A program made the position numbers and the translations under genes. Below the pieces are notes generated by a model. The model did not search any database, was not told the DNA's origin, and saw only the letters and a program-made list of their open reading frames with translations. Source: JBPYCR01 sp051846935 (GTDB lineage: Bacteria; Bacillota; Bacilli; Bacillales; Amphibacillaceae). From it: a stretch of DNA of 64,000 nt. Below, in pieces: positions 34,834 through 44,273 of the stretch. Numbering within the stretch: the first letter of the stretch is position 1; the number at the start of each line of letters is the position of its first letter. The stretch covers positions 1 through 64,000 of the forward strand of contig NZ_JBPYCS010000010.1 of the NCBI RefSeq assembly GCF_051846935.1, in the 5' to 3' direction.

Positions 34834-36816
34834 GTGGACGATCGGTTTCAATTGCAAGCACAGTTTCAACCCCAAGGGGATCAACCGAAGGCAATTAAAC
34901 GTTTAGTAGAAAAAGTACTGTCCGGACAGCGACATCAAACATTGCTTGGTGCGACTGGTACTGGTAAAACATACACTGTCTCGAATGTAGTTGAACAAAT
35001 AAATCGACCAACGCTCGTTATTGCACACAATAAAACGTTGGCTGGTCAATTATATAGTGAGTTTAAAGATTTTTTTCCGAATAATGCAGTAGAATATTTT
35101 GTTAGTTACTATGATTATTATCAGCCAGAAGCTTACGTCCCATCTACAGATACATTCATAGAAAAAGATGCTAGTATTAATGATGAAATTGACAAGCTGC
35201 GGCACTCAGCAACCTCTGCATTATTTGAGCGACAAGACGTCTTAATTGTCGCGAGTGTATCGTGTATATATGGTTTAGGTTCACCTGAGGAATATAAAAG
35301 TCAGGTCTTATCCTTGAGATTAGGAATGGAAAAAGGCCGTGATGCACTTTTGCGTGAATTAGTCGATATTCAATACGCACGAAATGATATTGATTTTAAA
35401 CGGGGGACCTTTCGTGTTCGTGGCGATTCGGTAGAAATAATACCTGCTTCAAAGGAAGAACATTGTATTCGGATTGAATTTTTTGGCGATGAAATCGATC
35501 GTATACGAGAGGTAGATGCTTTAACAGGAGAAATCGTTGGCGATCGGGAACATGTAGCAATCTTTCCAGCATCTCACTTCGTTACCCGTGAAGAAAAGTT
35601 AAAAGTAGCCATTAAGAATATTGAAAACGAGCTTGAAGAACGATTAAAAGAATTACGTGCCGATAATAAATTATTGGAAGCTCAACGACTTGAGCAACGG
35701 ACGAATTACGACCTTGAAATGATGAAAGAAATGGGTTTTTGCTCGGGGATTGAAAATTACTCTCGCCATTTAACGTTGCGAGAAGCAGGTTCGACACCGT
35801 ATACGCTGCTCGACTTCTTTCCAGACGACTTTTTAGTCGTAATTGACGAATCCCATGCGACCTTGCCACAAATTCGTGGTATGTTTAATGGCGATCGAGC
35901 AAGGAAGCAAATGCTAGTAGATCATGGCTTTCGACTTCCTTCTGCGTTAGACAATCGTCCGTTAAAATTCGAGGAATTTGAGGGGAAGACAAATCAACTT
36001 ATTTATGTTTCTGCTACGCCTGGCCCGTACGAATTAGAGCATTCACCAGAAATGGTGGAGCAAATTATCCGACCGACGGGATTGTTAGATCCAATTGTTT
36101 ATGTCCGTCCAATTGAAGGTCAAATTGATAATTTGATTGGCGAAATTAATAAAAGAGTTGAAAGCAATGAACGCGTACTCGTTACGACATTAACTAAAAA
36201 GATGTCGGAGGATTTAACAGACTACTTTAAAGAGCTCGGTATGAAAGTAGCGTATTTACATTCAGAAGTAAAGACCTTGGAACGGATTGAAATTATTCGA
36301 GATTTACGAGTAGGTAAATATGATGTACTGATCGGGATTAATTTGTTGCGTGAAGGATTAGATATTCCTGAAGTGTCACTGGTAGCCATATTGGATGCTG
36401 ACAAAGAAGGCTTTCTACGCTCTGAACGATCGTTAATCCAGACAATGGGTAGAGCTGCACGAAATGAGAACGGACAGGTCATTATGTATGCAGACCGCAT
36501 TACAGCATCTATGCAATTGGCAATAGATGAGACAAATCGCCGTAGAGAAATCCAGCAGGCTTACAATAAAAAACATCAAATTACGCCAAAAACGATTAAA
36601 AAAGAAGTGCGCGATGTAATTCGAGCGACAATTGCTGCAGAAAAAGCAGAGCAATACGATGGCAGTGTATCGAAAATCGTTAAATTACCTGCAAAAGAAA
36701 AAGCAGAAGTTATTGAACAAATGGAAAAAGAAATGCGTGAGGCAGCTAAAATTTTAGATTTTGAAAAAGCTACCGAGCTGCGAGATATTATTTTTGAGCT
36801 AAAAGCGGAAGGATGA
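34834..36816 (+). CDS. uvrB: Excinuclease ABC subunit B
   Basis: DNA-damage verification helicase of nucleotide excision repair; 660 residues (B. subtilis 661). GTG 34834 follows GGAGGG by seven bases and gives MDDRFQL; the upstream TTG lies inside the ribosome site. Walker A is GATGTGKT at 39-46, the beta-hairpin region reads YYDYYQPEAYVPSTDTFIEKD, motif VI is QTMGRAARN, and the C-terminal UvrC-binding UVR motif is MREAAKILDFEKATELRD. It is seven bases from uvrA. Confidence 0.97.
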   Translation: MDDRFQLQAQFQPQGDQPKAIKRLVEKVLSGQRHQTLLGATGTGKTYTVSNVVEQINRPTLVIAHNKTLAGQLYSEFKDFFPNNAVEYFVSYYDYYQPEAYVPSTDTFIEKDASINDEIDKLRHSATSALFERQDVLIVASVSCIYGLGSPEEYKSQVLSLRLGMEKGRDALLRELVDIQYARNDIDFKRGTFRVRGDSVEIIPASKEEHCIRIEFFGDEIDRIREVDALTGEIVGDREHVAIFPASHFVTREEKLKVAIKNIENELEERLKELRADNKLLEAQRLEQRTNYDLEMMKEMGFCSGIENYSRHLTLREAGSTPYTLLDFFPDDFLVVIDESHATLPQIRGMFNGDRARKQMLVDHGFRLPSALDNRPLKFEEFEGKTNQLIYVSATPGPYELEHSPEMVEQIIRPTGLLDPIVYVRPIEGQIDNLIGEINKRVESNERVLVTTLTKKMSEDLTDYFKELGMKVAYLHSEVKTLERIEIIRDLRVGKYDVLIGINLLREGLDIPEVSLVAILDADKEGFLRSERSLIQTMGRAARNENGQVIMYADRITASMQLAIDETNRRREIQQAYNKKHQITPKTIKKEVRDVIRATIAAEKAEQYDGSVSKIVKLPAKEKAEVIEQMEKEMREAAKILDFEKATELRDIIFELKAEG

Positions 36817-36823
36817 CAGGTTC

Positions 36824-39703
36824 ATGCCTAGTAAATCGATTAAAATACAAGGTGCAAGAGCACATAATCTAAAAAATATAGATGTAACGATACCGAAAAA
36901 TAAATTAGTCGTTGTTACTGGACTTTCCGGCTCAGGAAAGTCTTCGCTTGCTTTTGACACAATCTACGCTGAAGGTCAACGTCGCTATGTCGAATCGTTA
37001 TCTGCATATGCCCGTCAATTTTTAGGGCAAATGGATAAGCCGGATGTCGATACGATTGAAGGGTTATCACCGGCAATTTCAATCGATCAAAAAACGACGA
37101 GTAAAAATCCGCGATCAACGGTTGGAACAGTTACTGAGATTTATGATTATTTACGTTTGCTTTACGCTCGAATCGGAAAACCGATATGTCCAGAGCATGG
37201 AATAGAAATTACTTCTCAGACTGTACAACAAATGGTGGATCGTATATTAGAATATCCAGAGCGAACAAAGATTCAGATTCTGGCGCCGGTCGTTACCGGA
37301 AGAAAAGGCGAGCATGTGAAAGTGCTTGAAAACTTAAAAAAAGAAGGTTATGTACGTATCCGCGTTAACAACGAAATGCGGGAAGTAACCGATGAAATTA
37401 AGCTCGATAAAAATAAGAAGCATTCGATTGAAGTAGTTGTTGATCGTATTGTTGTTAAGGAAGGAATAGCTGCTCGATTGAGTGATTCGATCGAAACGGC
37501 ATTGCCTTTAGGCGAAGGGCGCATTATAGTCGATGTTATTGGTGAGGAAGAGCTTGTTTTCAATGAAAACCATGCATGTCCTATTTGTGGCTTTTCAATC
37601 GATGAGCTTGAGCCTCGACTCTTTTCTTTTAATAGCCCATATGGCGCATGTACGACATGTGGTGGATTAGGAACGAATTTAGAAGTAGACATCGACCTTG
37701 TCATTCCTGATTGGGACAAATCTTTGAATGAACATGCATTAGCAGCCTGGGCGCCGATTAGCTCACAATATTACCCACAGCTGTTAAAAAGTGTTTGTGA
37801 TCATTATGGAATCGATATGGACACTCCAGTAAAGAACATCCCAAAGAAACAAATGGATAAAATCTTATATGGCAGTGGCAAAGAAAAAATATACTTTTAT
37901 TACGTCAACGATTTTGGCAACGTCCGAGAAAGTGAGATTCACTTTGAAGGAGTCATTAATAATATATCCAGACGTTATCGAGAAACGTCTTCTGAGTTTA
38001 TAAGGGAAACGCTTGAAAAATATATGGCCCAAAAAAACTGTCCGACGTGTGATGGATATCGCTTAAAAAACGAAGCACTCGCGGTAAAGGTGAACAAAAA
38101 ACATATTAGTGAAGTGACGGACTTTTCGATAACCGAAGCGAAACAATTTTTCACACAGCTACCTTTAACCGAAAAAGAGAAGCAAATTTCACGATTAATT
38201 TTAAAAGAAATATGTGAACGGCTGAAATTTCTAGAAAACGTAGGCTTAGATTACTTAACGATGTCTCGCTCCTCAGGTACACTATCTGGTGGAGAAGCAC
38301 AACGAATCCGATTGGCAACTCAAATTGGCTCTGCGCTTACAGGTGTTTTATATGTGCTCGATGAACCATCAATTGGATTGCACCAGCGTGATAATGATCG
38401 TTTGATTGGCACGTTAATGCAAATGCGAGATCTTGACAATACACTAATAGTTGTTGAGCATGATGAGGATACAATGCTTGCTGCAGACTGGTTAATTGAT
38501 ATTGGACCGGGAGCAGGCGAGCATGGCGGTGAAATAGTCGCATGTGGAACCCCTTCTAAAGTGATGAAATCAAGAAAGTCCCTAACGGGCAAGTACTTAT
38601 CCGGGAAAGAGTATATTCCTTTGCCGACAGAGCGTCGGAAGCGGGATGACCGTTTTATTGAAGTTGTTGGAGCAACGGAAAACAATTTAAAAAATGTTTC
38701 CGCTCAATTTCCAATTGGATTAATGACAGTTGTCACTGGTGTTTCAGGTTCAGGTAAGAGTACACTCGTTAACGAAATATTATACAAATCATTAGCTAAA
38801 CATTTATATACAGGGAAACATAAACCAGGTCAGCACGAAGAAGTGAATGGACTGGAGTACATCGAGAAAGTTATAGATATAAATCAATCGCCAATTGGAC
38901 GGACACCACGTTCAAATCCAGCTACGTATACAAGCCTTTTTGATGATATTCGAGATGTTTTCGCTCAAACAAATGAAGCGAAAATGCGCGGGTATAAAAA
39001 AGGGAGATTTAGCTTTAATGTAAAAGGTGGCCGCTGTGAAGCTTGTCGTGGAGACGGTATTTTAAAAATTGAAATGCACTTTTTACCCGATGTATATGTA
39101 CCGTGTGAGGTGTGTCATGGTAAACGATATAATCGTGAAACGCTAGAAGTTACGTTTAAAGGCAAAAACATTGCTGATATTCTTGATATGCGAATTGAAG
39201 AAGCGCTCGATTTTTTCAGTAATATACCTAGAATAAAACGAAAGCTGCAAACAGTTTTTGATGTAGGACTAGGATATATTAAGCTTGGACAGCCAGCTAC
39301 AACCTTATCCGGTGGTGAGGCACAACGTGTAAAGCTTGCAAGTGAATTGCACAAGCGATCCAATGGAAAAACATTTTATATTTTAGACGAACCGACAACC
39401 GGATTGCATGCGGACGATATCCGTCGCTTACTTCGCGTCCTCCAGCGGCTCGTCGATAATGGGGATACCGTGTTAATCATCGAGCATAACCTTGACGTTA
39501 TTAAAACTGCAGATTATATTATTGATCTCGGTCCAGAAGGTGGAGATGGAGGTGGAGAGATTATAGCTACCGGAACTCCTGAGGAGATAGCGGCAAAGAC
39601 GGCATCTTATACTGGAAAATATTTAAAGCCAATATTAGAGCGTGATGAAGAGCGTATGCAGCTTAAAGTGGCAGCAAAGGAAAAATCAGCGACGGTTAAA
39701 TAA
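36824..39703 (+). CDS. uvrA: Excinuclease ABC subunit A
   Basis: Damage-sensing ATPase of nucleotide excision repair, 959 residues. Two ABC modules: Walker A GLSGSGKS at 33-40 and GVSGSGKS in the second half, signatures TLSGGEAQRIRL and TLSGGEAQRVKL, and Walker B LYVLDEPSIGL and FYILDEPTTGL. Zinc clusters CPICGF...CTTCGG and CEACRGDG...CEVCHGKRY are present. Co-transcribed with uvrB and closed by a terminator. Confidence 0.98.
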   Translation: MPSKSIKIQGARAHNLKNIDVTIPKNKLVVVTGLSGSGKSSLAFDTIYAEGQRRYVESLSAYARQFLGQMDKPDVDTIEGLSPAISIDQKTTSKNPRSTVGTVTEIYDYLRLLYARIGKPICPEHGIEITSQTVQQMVDRILEYPERTKIQILAPVVTGRKGEHVKVLENLKKEGYVRIRVNNEMREVTDEIKLDKNKKHSIEVVVDRIVVKEGIAARLSDSIETALPLGEGRIIVDVIGEEELVFNENHACPICGFSIDELEPRLFSFNSPYGACTTCGGLGTNLEVDIDLVIPDWDKSLNEHALAAWAPISSQYYPQLLKSVCDHYGIDMDTPVKNIPKKQMDKILYGSGKEKIYFYYVNDFGNVRESEIHFEGVINNISRRYRETSSEFIRETLEKYMAQKNCPTCDGYRLKNEALAVKVNKKHISEVTDFSITEAKQFFTQLPLTEKEKQISRLILKEICERLKFLENVGLDYLTMSRSSGTLSGGEAQRIRLATQIGSALTGVLYVLDEPSIGLHQRDNDRLIGTLMQMRDLDNTLIVVEHDEDTMLAADWLIDIGPGAGEHGGEIVACGTPSKVMKSRKSLTGKYLSGKEYIPLPTERRKRDDRFIEVVGATENNLKNVSAQFPIGLMTVVTGVSGSGKSTLVNEILYKSLAKHLYTGKHKPGQHEEVNGLEYIEKVIDINQSPIGRTPRSNPATYTSLFDDIRDVFAQTNEAKMRGYKKGRFSFNVKGGRCEACRGDGILKIEMHFLPDVYVPCEVCHGKRYNRETLEVTFKGKNIADILDMRIEEALDFFSNIPRIKRKLQTVFDVGLGYIKLGQPATTLSGGEAQRVKLASELHKRSNGKTFYILDEPTTGLHADDIRRLLRVLQRLVDNGDTVLIIEHNLDVIKTADYIIDLGPEGGDGGGEIIATGTPEEIAAKTASYTGKYLKPILERDEERMQLKVAAKEKSATVK

Positions 39704-39725
39704 CTAAAGCGAAAATAAAGTATAA

Positions 39726-39770
39726 AAAGGCTCATTCATCATTTTTCACACGATCGATGAGCCTTTTTTT
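39726..39770 (+). terminator. Terminator after uvrA
   Basis: AAAGGCTCAT/ATGAGCCTTT stem with a T run of seven. Confidence 0.88.
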
Positions 39771-39780
39771 CATAAGCTGT

Positions 39781-40044
39781 ATGCGTAAAATGTTTGTGGG
39801 GGAACAGATGCACGAATCTAACTAGATAATATGTGATCAATTTTACTTCGAACGATATACACATGAATAACACCGTTGATGTTCACTGCAGGTGAATGCT
39901 TTCCACGGGCACGGCTTCAGCCTCCTCGGAAAGCGTAGTGTATATCTACTGCGGTCGGTAGGAAGCAATACTAAAATTAACGAATACAAAGAGAGGTTTT
40001 TTAACTTCTTAAAATAACACCCACAAATACGTGACTCAATCTCA
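39781..40044 (+). repeat. Intergenic repeat, type B, copy 1
   Basis: Nearly identical to 48634-48946 at both ends: GTAAAATGTTTGTGGGGGAA and GATGCACGAATCTAACTAG at the left, ACACCCACAAATACGTGAC at the right. It lacks about 50 bases of the inner core present in the other copy (after AGCCTCCTCGGAA), so one arm of the core hairpin is deleted. It starts 10 bases after the uvrA terminator. Confidence 0.85.
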
Positions 40045-40117
40045 TAAGCTTTATATTTTGACGCACTCGAATCGATTCGTTAAGCTATAATAGACTATTA
40101 CAGGGAGGTACGGAAGC

Positions 40118-40471
40118 ATGAATCCGATTGAAATAGAAAGTGTCCAAAGCATGTTACAGAAGTTTAAAAACAAGTCTGTTTATATTCATTTAGAAACAAC
40201 AAATGGTGCATATGCGAGTCACTTTGATAATAAAGGAATTAATGTAGGAGCTTATATCCGAAATGCACAAATTCGTTTTTCTGAAGCGAAAATTATCGGG
40301 GAAAATGGATCGTATCGTGTTGGTTTAAAAACAGAAAATGGTTGGGTATATGCAGAAGGGTTAACGGATTGGGAACTATATGAGCAATCGAAGCTACTAT
40401 TAGCAGGTCATGATCCAGAAGGACGTTTAATGGTTGCTTTACAATTAAGTGAAACACCCTTTGGTGAATAG
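40118..40471 (+). CDS. yojF: YojF family protein paired with BshB2
   Basis: A 117-residue protein of the DUF1806 (YojF) family: IHLETTNGAYASHF near residue 30, NAQIRFSEAKI, and EGLTDWE near the C-terminal third. No catalytic motif or membrane segment is seen. It precedes bshB2 by 59 bases, the conserved yojF-yojG arrangement, so a link to bacillithiol metabolism is likely but not proven. Start follows GGGAGG. Confidence 0.85.
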   Translation: MNPIEIESVQSMLQKFKNKSVYIHLETTNGAYASHFDNKGINVGAYIRNAQIRFSEAKIIGENGSYRVGLKTENGWVYAEGLTDWELYEQSKLLLAGHDPEGRLMVALQLSETPFGE

Positions 40472-40530
40472 CATAGGGATATAATTTTAAAAGTCAGGTA
40501 AAATACGCCCAAAAAGAAAGGTGACTAAAT

Positions 40531-41205
40531 GTGGAAAAACATGTTGTTGTTATATATCCGCACCCGGACGATGAATCGTTTGGTGCAGCTGGCACAATTA
40601 TAAACTTTAGAAAGCAAGATGTACCGGTAACTTATTTGTGTGGAACATTGGGAGAAATGGGGCGCAATATGGGCTCACCCGTATTTGCTAATCGTGAAAC
40701 CTTATCTAAAATTAGAGAAAAAGAATTAATTGCAGCATGTGAAATGTTAGATATTGATTTTCGTTTGCTCGGTTATCGGGATAAAACGATTGAGTTTGAA
40801 GATAAACAGAAGGTAGCCCAGCATATAAAAGAGGTATTGGAAGAAATTGATCCATCCTTAGTAATTACCCATTATCCTGGACATGGTGTACATCCAGATC
40901 ATAATGCATTGGGAGAAGCGACGATTGAAGCTGTGCGCTTAATGGAAGAAGAAAAACGCCCGATAGTATGGGCGGCAGCAATTACGAATAATTTTGAAGA
41001 AGTACTTGGAAACCCAGATATTATTCATGACGTAACCCCAGTCTTTGATCAAAAAATGGAAGCAATACTTACGCATAAGTCGCAAGCAGAAGGAATGTTA
41101 AAGCGATTTGAAGACCAACCACAGGAAATGGCCGTGATGCGGAAAAATTTTGAAAAGCGGTTAGGTAAGGAACAGTTTTTCATTTGGGACTATACTGAAG
41201 CGTAA
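40531..41205 (+). CDS. bshB2: Bacillithiol biosynthesis deacetylase BshB2
   Basis: A 224-residue zinc-dependent PIG-L/LmbE-type deacetylase that removes acetate from GlcNAc-malate (and may act on bacillithiol conjugates) in bacillithiol synthesis. The metal motif HPDDES lies at residues 11-16 and HPDH further on (GHGVHPDHNALGEA). The GTG start follows AAGAAAGGTG. The BshB2 rather than BshB1 call rests on length and the yojF partner. Confidence 0.9.
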   Translation: MEKHVVVIYPHPDDESFGAAGTIINFRKQDVPVTYLCGTLGEMGRNMGSPVFANRETLSKIREKELIAACEMLDIDFRLLGYRDKTIEFEDKQKVAQHIKEVLEEIDPSLVITHYPGHGVHPDHNALGEATIEAVRLMEEEKRPIVWAAAITNNFEEVLGNPDIIHDVTPVFDQKMEAILTHKSQAEGMLKRFEDQPQEMAVMRKNFEKRLGKEQFFIWDYTEA

Positions 41206-41298
41206 TTATAATTGACATAGGCTTTGCTATTTATTGCGTTATTTACGTAATATATTAATTAGCGAACGATGCTACGTATGAGCATAAAATGAGAACAT

Positions 41299-41351
41299 AG
41301 AAGGCGATGCGGCACCCTTAAATGCAGCCTTCTCTTTTCGTTTCAGCACAT
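41299..41351 (+). terminator. Possible terminator after bshB2
   Basis: AGAAGGC pairs with GCCTTCT across a long loop, followed by CTTTTCGTTT. The T run is weak. Confidence 0.4.
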
Positions 41352-41491
41352 AGTAATTATTTACTTTACCATTTTCGTTTATCTCCAATCACTCGTTTAA
41401 AAGGCGATGCGTTTACTTACAATCTATAAATACGATGAAATGTAAATGAAACGCCAATTATAGCCTGCAAATCATACGAGGAGGAATACGC

Positions 41492-41683
41492 ATGAGACAA
41501 TTGCATCGTTCAAGAAGCGACCGCTTATCTTATGGAGTTTTAGGTGGGCTTGCTAATTATTTACGTCTAGATTCCAGCTTCTTACGTATTATATTTATAG
41601 CAGGCCTGTTTTTTAGTGCAGGAACACTAATTTTCTTATATATTGCTAGTATTTTTATCATTCCAGATGAATGGGAGGGGTAA
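41492..41683 (+). CDS. yvlC: PspC domain membrane protein
   Basis: A 63-residue protein: basic N-terminus RSRSDRLSYGVLGGLANYL (the PspC hallmark) and one membrane helix (about 32-57). PspC proteins take part in envelope-stress sensing; the B. subtilis relative YvlC lies in the yvlABCD operon. Start follows GAGGAGG. The next gene begins one base after its stop, supporting the yvlCD pairing; yvlA and yvlB are absent. Confidence 0.85.
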   Translation: MRQLHRSRSDRLSYGVLGGLANYLRLDSSFLRIIFIAGLFFSAGTLIFLYIASIFIIPDEWEG

Positions 41684-41684
41684 G

Positions 41685-42044
41685 ATGATTTTACGGTGGC
41701 TGTTATCTATATTTTTAAATGCGGTTGCTTTAATAGCTGTAGCGCAATTGTTTGACGCCTTTCATATTGCAGATTTTACAACTGCCTTATTGGCAAGCTT
41801 TTTATTATCGATTCTTAATATAATAGTGAAGCCACTATTAATAATTTTTACTTTACCAATTACAGTTATAACGTTTGGATTGTTTCTATTTATAATTAAT
41901 GCAATTACACTTTATTTTACACAAAGTTTAATGAGCCATTCCTTTGTAATTGACGGCTTCGGAATGACGATAATTGCTTCTATAATTATTTCAATTATTA
42001 ATACGATATTGAATCAGCTAATAAAAGATATACGAAAGGGATAG
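41685..42044 (+). CDS. yvlD: YvlD-type four-helix membrane protein
   Basis: A 119-residue protein with four hydrophobic helices (about 4-22, 28-50, 55-78, 90-112), including the NIIVKPLLIIFTLPITVITFG segment typical of the phage-holin-like family 4 (YvlD). ATG 41685 follows GGGAGGGG; the longer frame from 41643 overlaps pspC. Role unknown; the neighbour suggests envelope stress. Confidence 0.85.
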   Translation: MILRWLLSIFLNAVALIAVAQLFDAFHIADFTTALLASFLLSILNIIVKPLLIIFTLPITVITFGLFLFIINAITLYFTQSLMSHSFVIDGFGMTIIASIIISIINTILNQLIKDIRKG

Positions 42045-42053
42045 CAAAAGTTT

Positions 42054-42086
42054 AAAGCGTGGAAACTAAATTCTAACGCTTTTTTT
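42054..42086 (+). terminator. Terminator after yvlD
   Basis: AAAGCGT/ACGCTTT stem followed by T-rich tract of seven. Confidence 0.65.
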
Positions 42087-42107
42087 GTCTATTTGGAAAG
42101 AAGCATA

Positions 42108-42342
42108 GTGCTTTCTTTTAGCAAATGGAATATGGGAGGACTCCACTGGGGAAAGCAACAGCCGAAATCCATTCAAGAAGTTTGAAAAGCTCTCTAAATT
42201 AGTTGTGGATTTGCCCATGCAATCCTAGAAAGCGAGGTATATGTCAACCGCGAGCGTCGCAGCGGATTTACAAATAGAATATTTAATACAAAAAAGTGTT
42301 TTTCAAGATTATTAATATCTCCCCACAAATATTTAACGTACC
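42108..42342 (-). repeat. Intergenic repeat, type C, copy 2 (left end missing)
   Basis: Core blocks GGAAAGCAACAGCCGAAATCC and GAAAGCGAGGTATATGTCAAC and the right end CCCCACAAATA match other type C copies. The GTAAAATGTTTGTGG left end is not present, so this copy looks truncated near the yvlD terminator. Confidence 0.65.
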
Positions 42343-42422
42343 CTATTTGATTCAATAATCACGTTTTGTAACAAAATATGCTACAATAAATAGCAGTTAT
42401 TGTAACCGTTGGAGGGATAATT

Positions 42423-43361
42423 ATGCCATCAGTAGTACGGACTAAGCATTTACTGGAAAACTTCAATTTAACTTTAGTAGCTGGTGAGGATGGGTTGCAT
42501 CGTGAAATTACTACGAGTGATATTTCGCGGCCAGGGATCGAATTGACTGGTTATTTTAATTATTATCCTAAGGAACGGATACAATTAATTGGTAAAACGG
42601 AAATGAGTTACTTTCTCGACTTATCAGAAGAGGAACAAATTGATCGTGCGGAGCGTTTGTGTACAGATATAACACCAGGCATCGTCGTTTCAAATTGGTT
42701 GGACATTCCAGAAACTTTAATGGATGCTGCTAATTATGCAGGCGTACCGATTCTTAAATCCCCTCGAAAAACAACACGAGTAATTACTAGAATAACAAAT
42801 TTTTTGGAAGTGAAGTTTGCACCTACAACAGCGATTCACGGGGTGCTTGTAGATGTATATGGTGTCGGTGTATTAATTACGGGCTCGAGTGGAGTAGGTA
42901 AAAGTGAAACAGCACTAGAATTAGTGAAACGGGGTCACCGTCTTGTAGCCGATGACAGTGTAGAAATACGTCAGGAGGACTACGACAGCTTAATTGGAAG
43001 TGCTCCTCCACTAATTGAACATTTGTTAGAAATAAGAGGGTTAGGAATAATAAATGTGATGACTTTATTCGGTGCGGGCTCCGTTAAAAACCATAAAAAA
43101 ATTTCGCTCATTATTGAACTAGAATTATGGAATGATCATAAACAGTATGAACGTTTAGGTATCGAAGAAGAAACAATGAAAATTATGGACGTAACAATTC
43201 CAAAGGCGACTATTCCAGTACGACCGGGGAGAAACCTTGCTGTTATTATTGAAGTAGCCGCAATGAATTTCCGGCTAAAGCGAATGGGGGTTAATACAGC
43301 TGAGGAATTTTCGGATCAGTTAGCTACAATGATTAAACAAGGAAATGACGAAATGTACTAG
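42423..43361 (+). CDS. hprK: HPr kinase/phosphorylase
   Basis: Phosphorylates Ser46 of HPr and Crh with ATP or PPi, and dephosphorylates them, controlling carbon catabolite repression through CcpA. 312 residues: N-terminal domain (1-130), then the kinase core with Walker A GSSGVGKS at 154-161 and the signature LEIRGLGIINV. Start follows TTGGAGGG. First gene of the conserved hprK-lgt-yvoD-ppaX-yvoF operon; its substrate Crh is also in this window (56654). Confidence 0.97.
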   Translation: MPSVVRTKHLLENFNLTLVAGEDGLHREITTSDISRPGIELTGYFNYYPKERIQLIGKTEMSYFLDLSEEEQIDRAERLCTDITPGIVVSNWLDIPETLMDAANYAGVPILKSPRKTTRVITRITNFLEVKFAPTTAIHGVLVDVYGVGVLITGSSGVGKSETALELVKRGHRLVADDSVEIRQEDYDSLIGSAPPLIEHLLEIRGLGIINVMTLFGAGSVKNHKKISLIIELELWNDHKQYERLGIEEETMKIMDVTIPKATIPVRPGRNLAVIIEVAAMNFRLKRMGVNTAEEFSDQLATMIKQGNDEMY

Positions 43362-43375
43362 GAGTGATTGATTTG

Positions 43376-44239
43376 ATGTGCGATGCCCCTTCGTTAAACC
43401 GGGTATTTATTGAAGTAGGACCCATCTCAATTTATTGGTATGGTGTTATTATTGCTACGGGTTTGTTTTTAGGCTTGTATTTAGCTACAAAAGAAGCAGA
43501 TCGGCTTGGGTTAAAAAAAGATCTTATAGTGGATTTAATAATGTTTGCTACACCGATAGCGATTATTTTTGCCCGTATATATTATGTACTATTTGAATGG
43601 GATCGATATAGCAGCGGTCCTTGGTGGAAAGTCTTTGCTGTTTGGGAAGGCGGTATTGCTATTCATGGAGCGCTAATAGGCTCCGTTTTAACTGCAATTG
43701 TTTTTGCACGAGTAAAGGATGTTTCTTTTTGGCAGCTGGCAGATATAGTCGCTCCAAGCTTAATTCTCGGTCAAGCGATTGGACGTTGGGGAAATTTTAT
43801 GAACCAAGAAGCCCATGGTGGAGCAATTTCAGCATCTACATATGAAAGCTTTCATCAGTTTTTACCTGACTTTATTATGAATCAGATGTGTATTAATGGA
43901 ATCATGTACCATCCGACATTTTTATATGAGTCTGTATGGAATATCATTGTATTTGTTATCTTACTTCTACTACGTAAATATAATCCGTTGCGTGGTGAAT
44001 TGTTTTTATCCTATTTAATGCTTTACTCTGTTGGTAGGTACTTTATTGAAGGAATGCGAACCGATAGTCTTTATTTGATTGGGTCAATACGCACAGCTCA
44101 ATTTATTTCTATTTTGCTTATAATTTCGGCAATCATTCTCATCATATATCGCCGAAAATCAAAAACAGTCCACCATGATTATAAAGGCAATCGACTGAAA
44201 TCGCACCGCAAAAAAGGTAATAAAAATAAAAAGAAATAG
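43376..44239 (+). CDS. lgt: Prolipoprotein diacylglyceryl transferase
   Basis: Membrane enzyme that attaches diacylglycerol to the lipobox cysteine of lipoproteins such as PbpC and CccB here. 287 residues with seven helices; signature GRWGNFMNQEAHGG (about 137-150) and conserved H-G and Y motifs (YHPTFLYES). ATG 43376 lies eight bases after AGGAGTGA; the GTG at 43364 falls inside that site. The C-terminal 25 residues are strongly basic, an extension beyond the B. subtilis length (269). Confidence 0.95.
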   Translation: MCDAPSLNRVFIEVGPISIYWYGVIIATGLFLGLYLATKEADRLGLKKDLIVDLIMFATPIAIIFARIYYVLFEWDRYSSGPWWKVFAVWEGGIAIHGALIGSVLTAIVFARVKDVSFWQLADIVAPSLILGQAIGRWGNFMNQEAHGGAISASTYESFHQFLPDFIMNQMCINGIMYHPTFLYESVWNIIVFVILLLLRKYNPLRGELFLSYLMLYSVGRYFIEGMRTDSLYLIGSIRTAQFISILLIISAIILIIYRRKSKTVHHDYKGNRLKSHRKKGNKNKKK

Positions 44240-44273
44240 ACGTACATGTAGTTGTTTGAAATGAGGGGTAGAT

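Larger units (their letters stand above)
39704..40117. other. 414-bp gap between uvrA and yojF
   Basis: It is filled by the uvrA terminator and a type B repeat. A possible -10 (TATAAT in GCTATAATAG, about 40087) precedes yojF. Confidence 0.5.
42045..42422. other. 378-bp gap between yvlD and hprK
   Basis: It holds the yvlD terminator and a truncated type C repeat. TACAAT at about 42381 (ATGCTACAATAAATAG) is a plausible -10 for hprK. Confidence 0.45.
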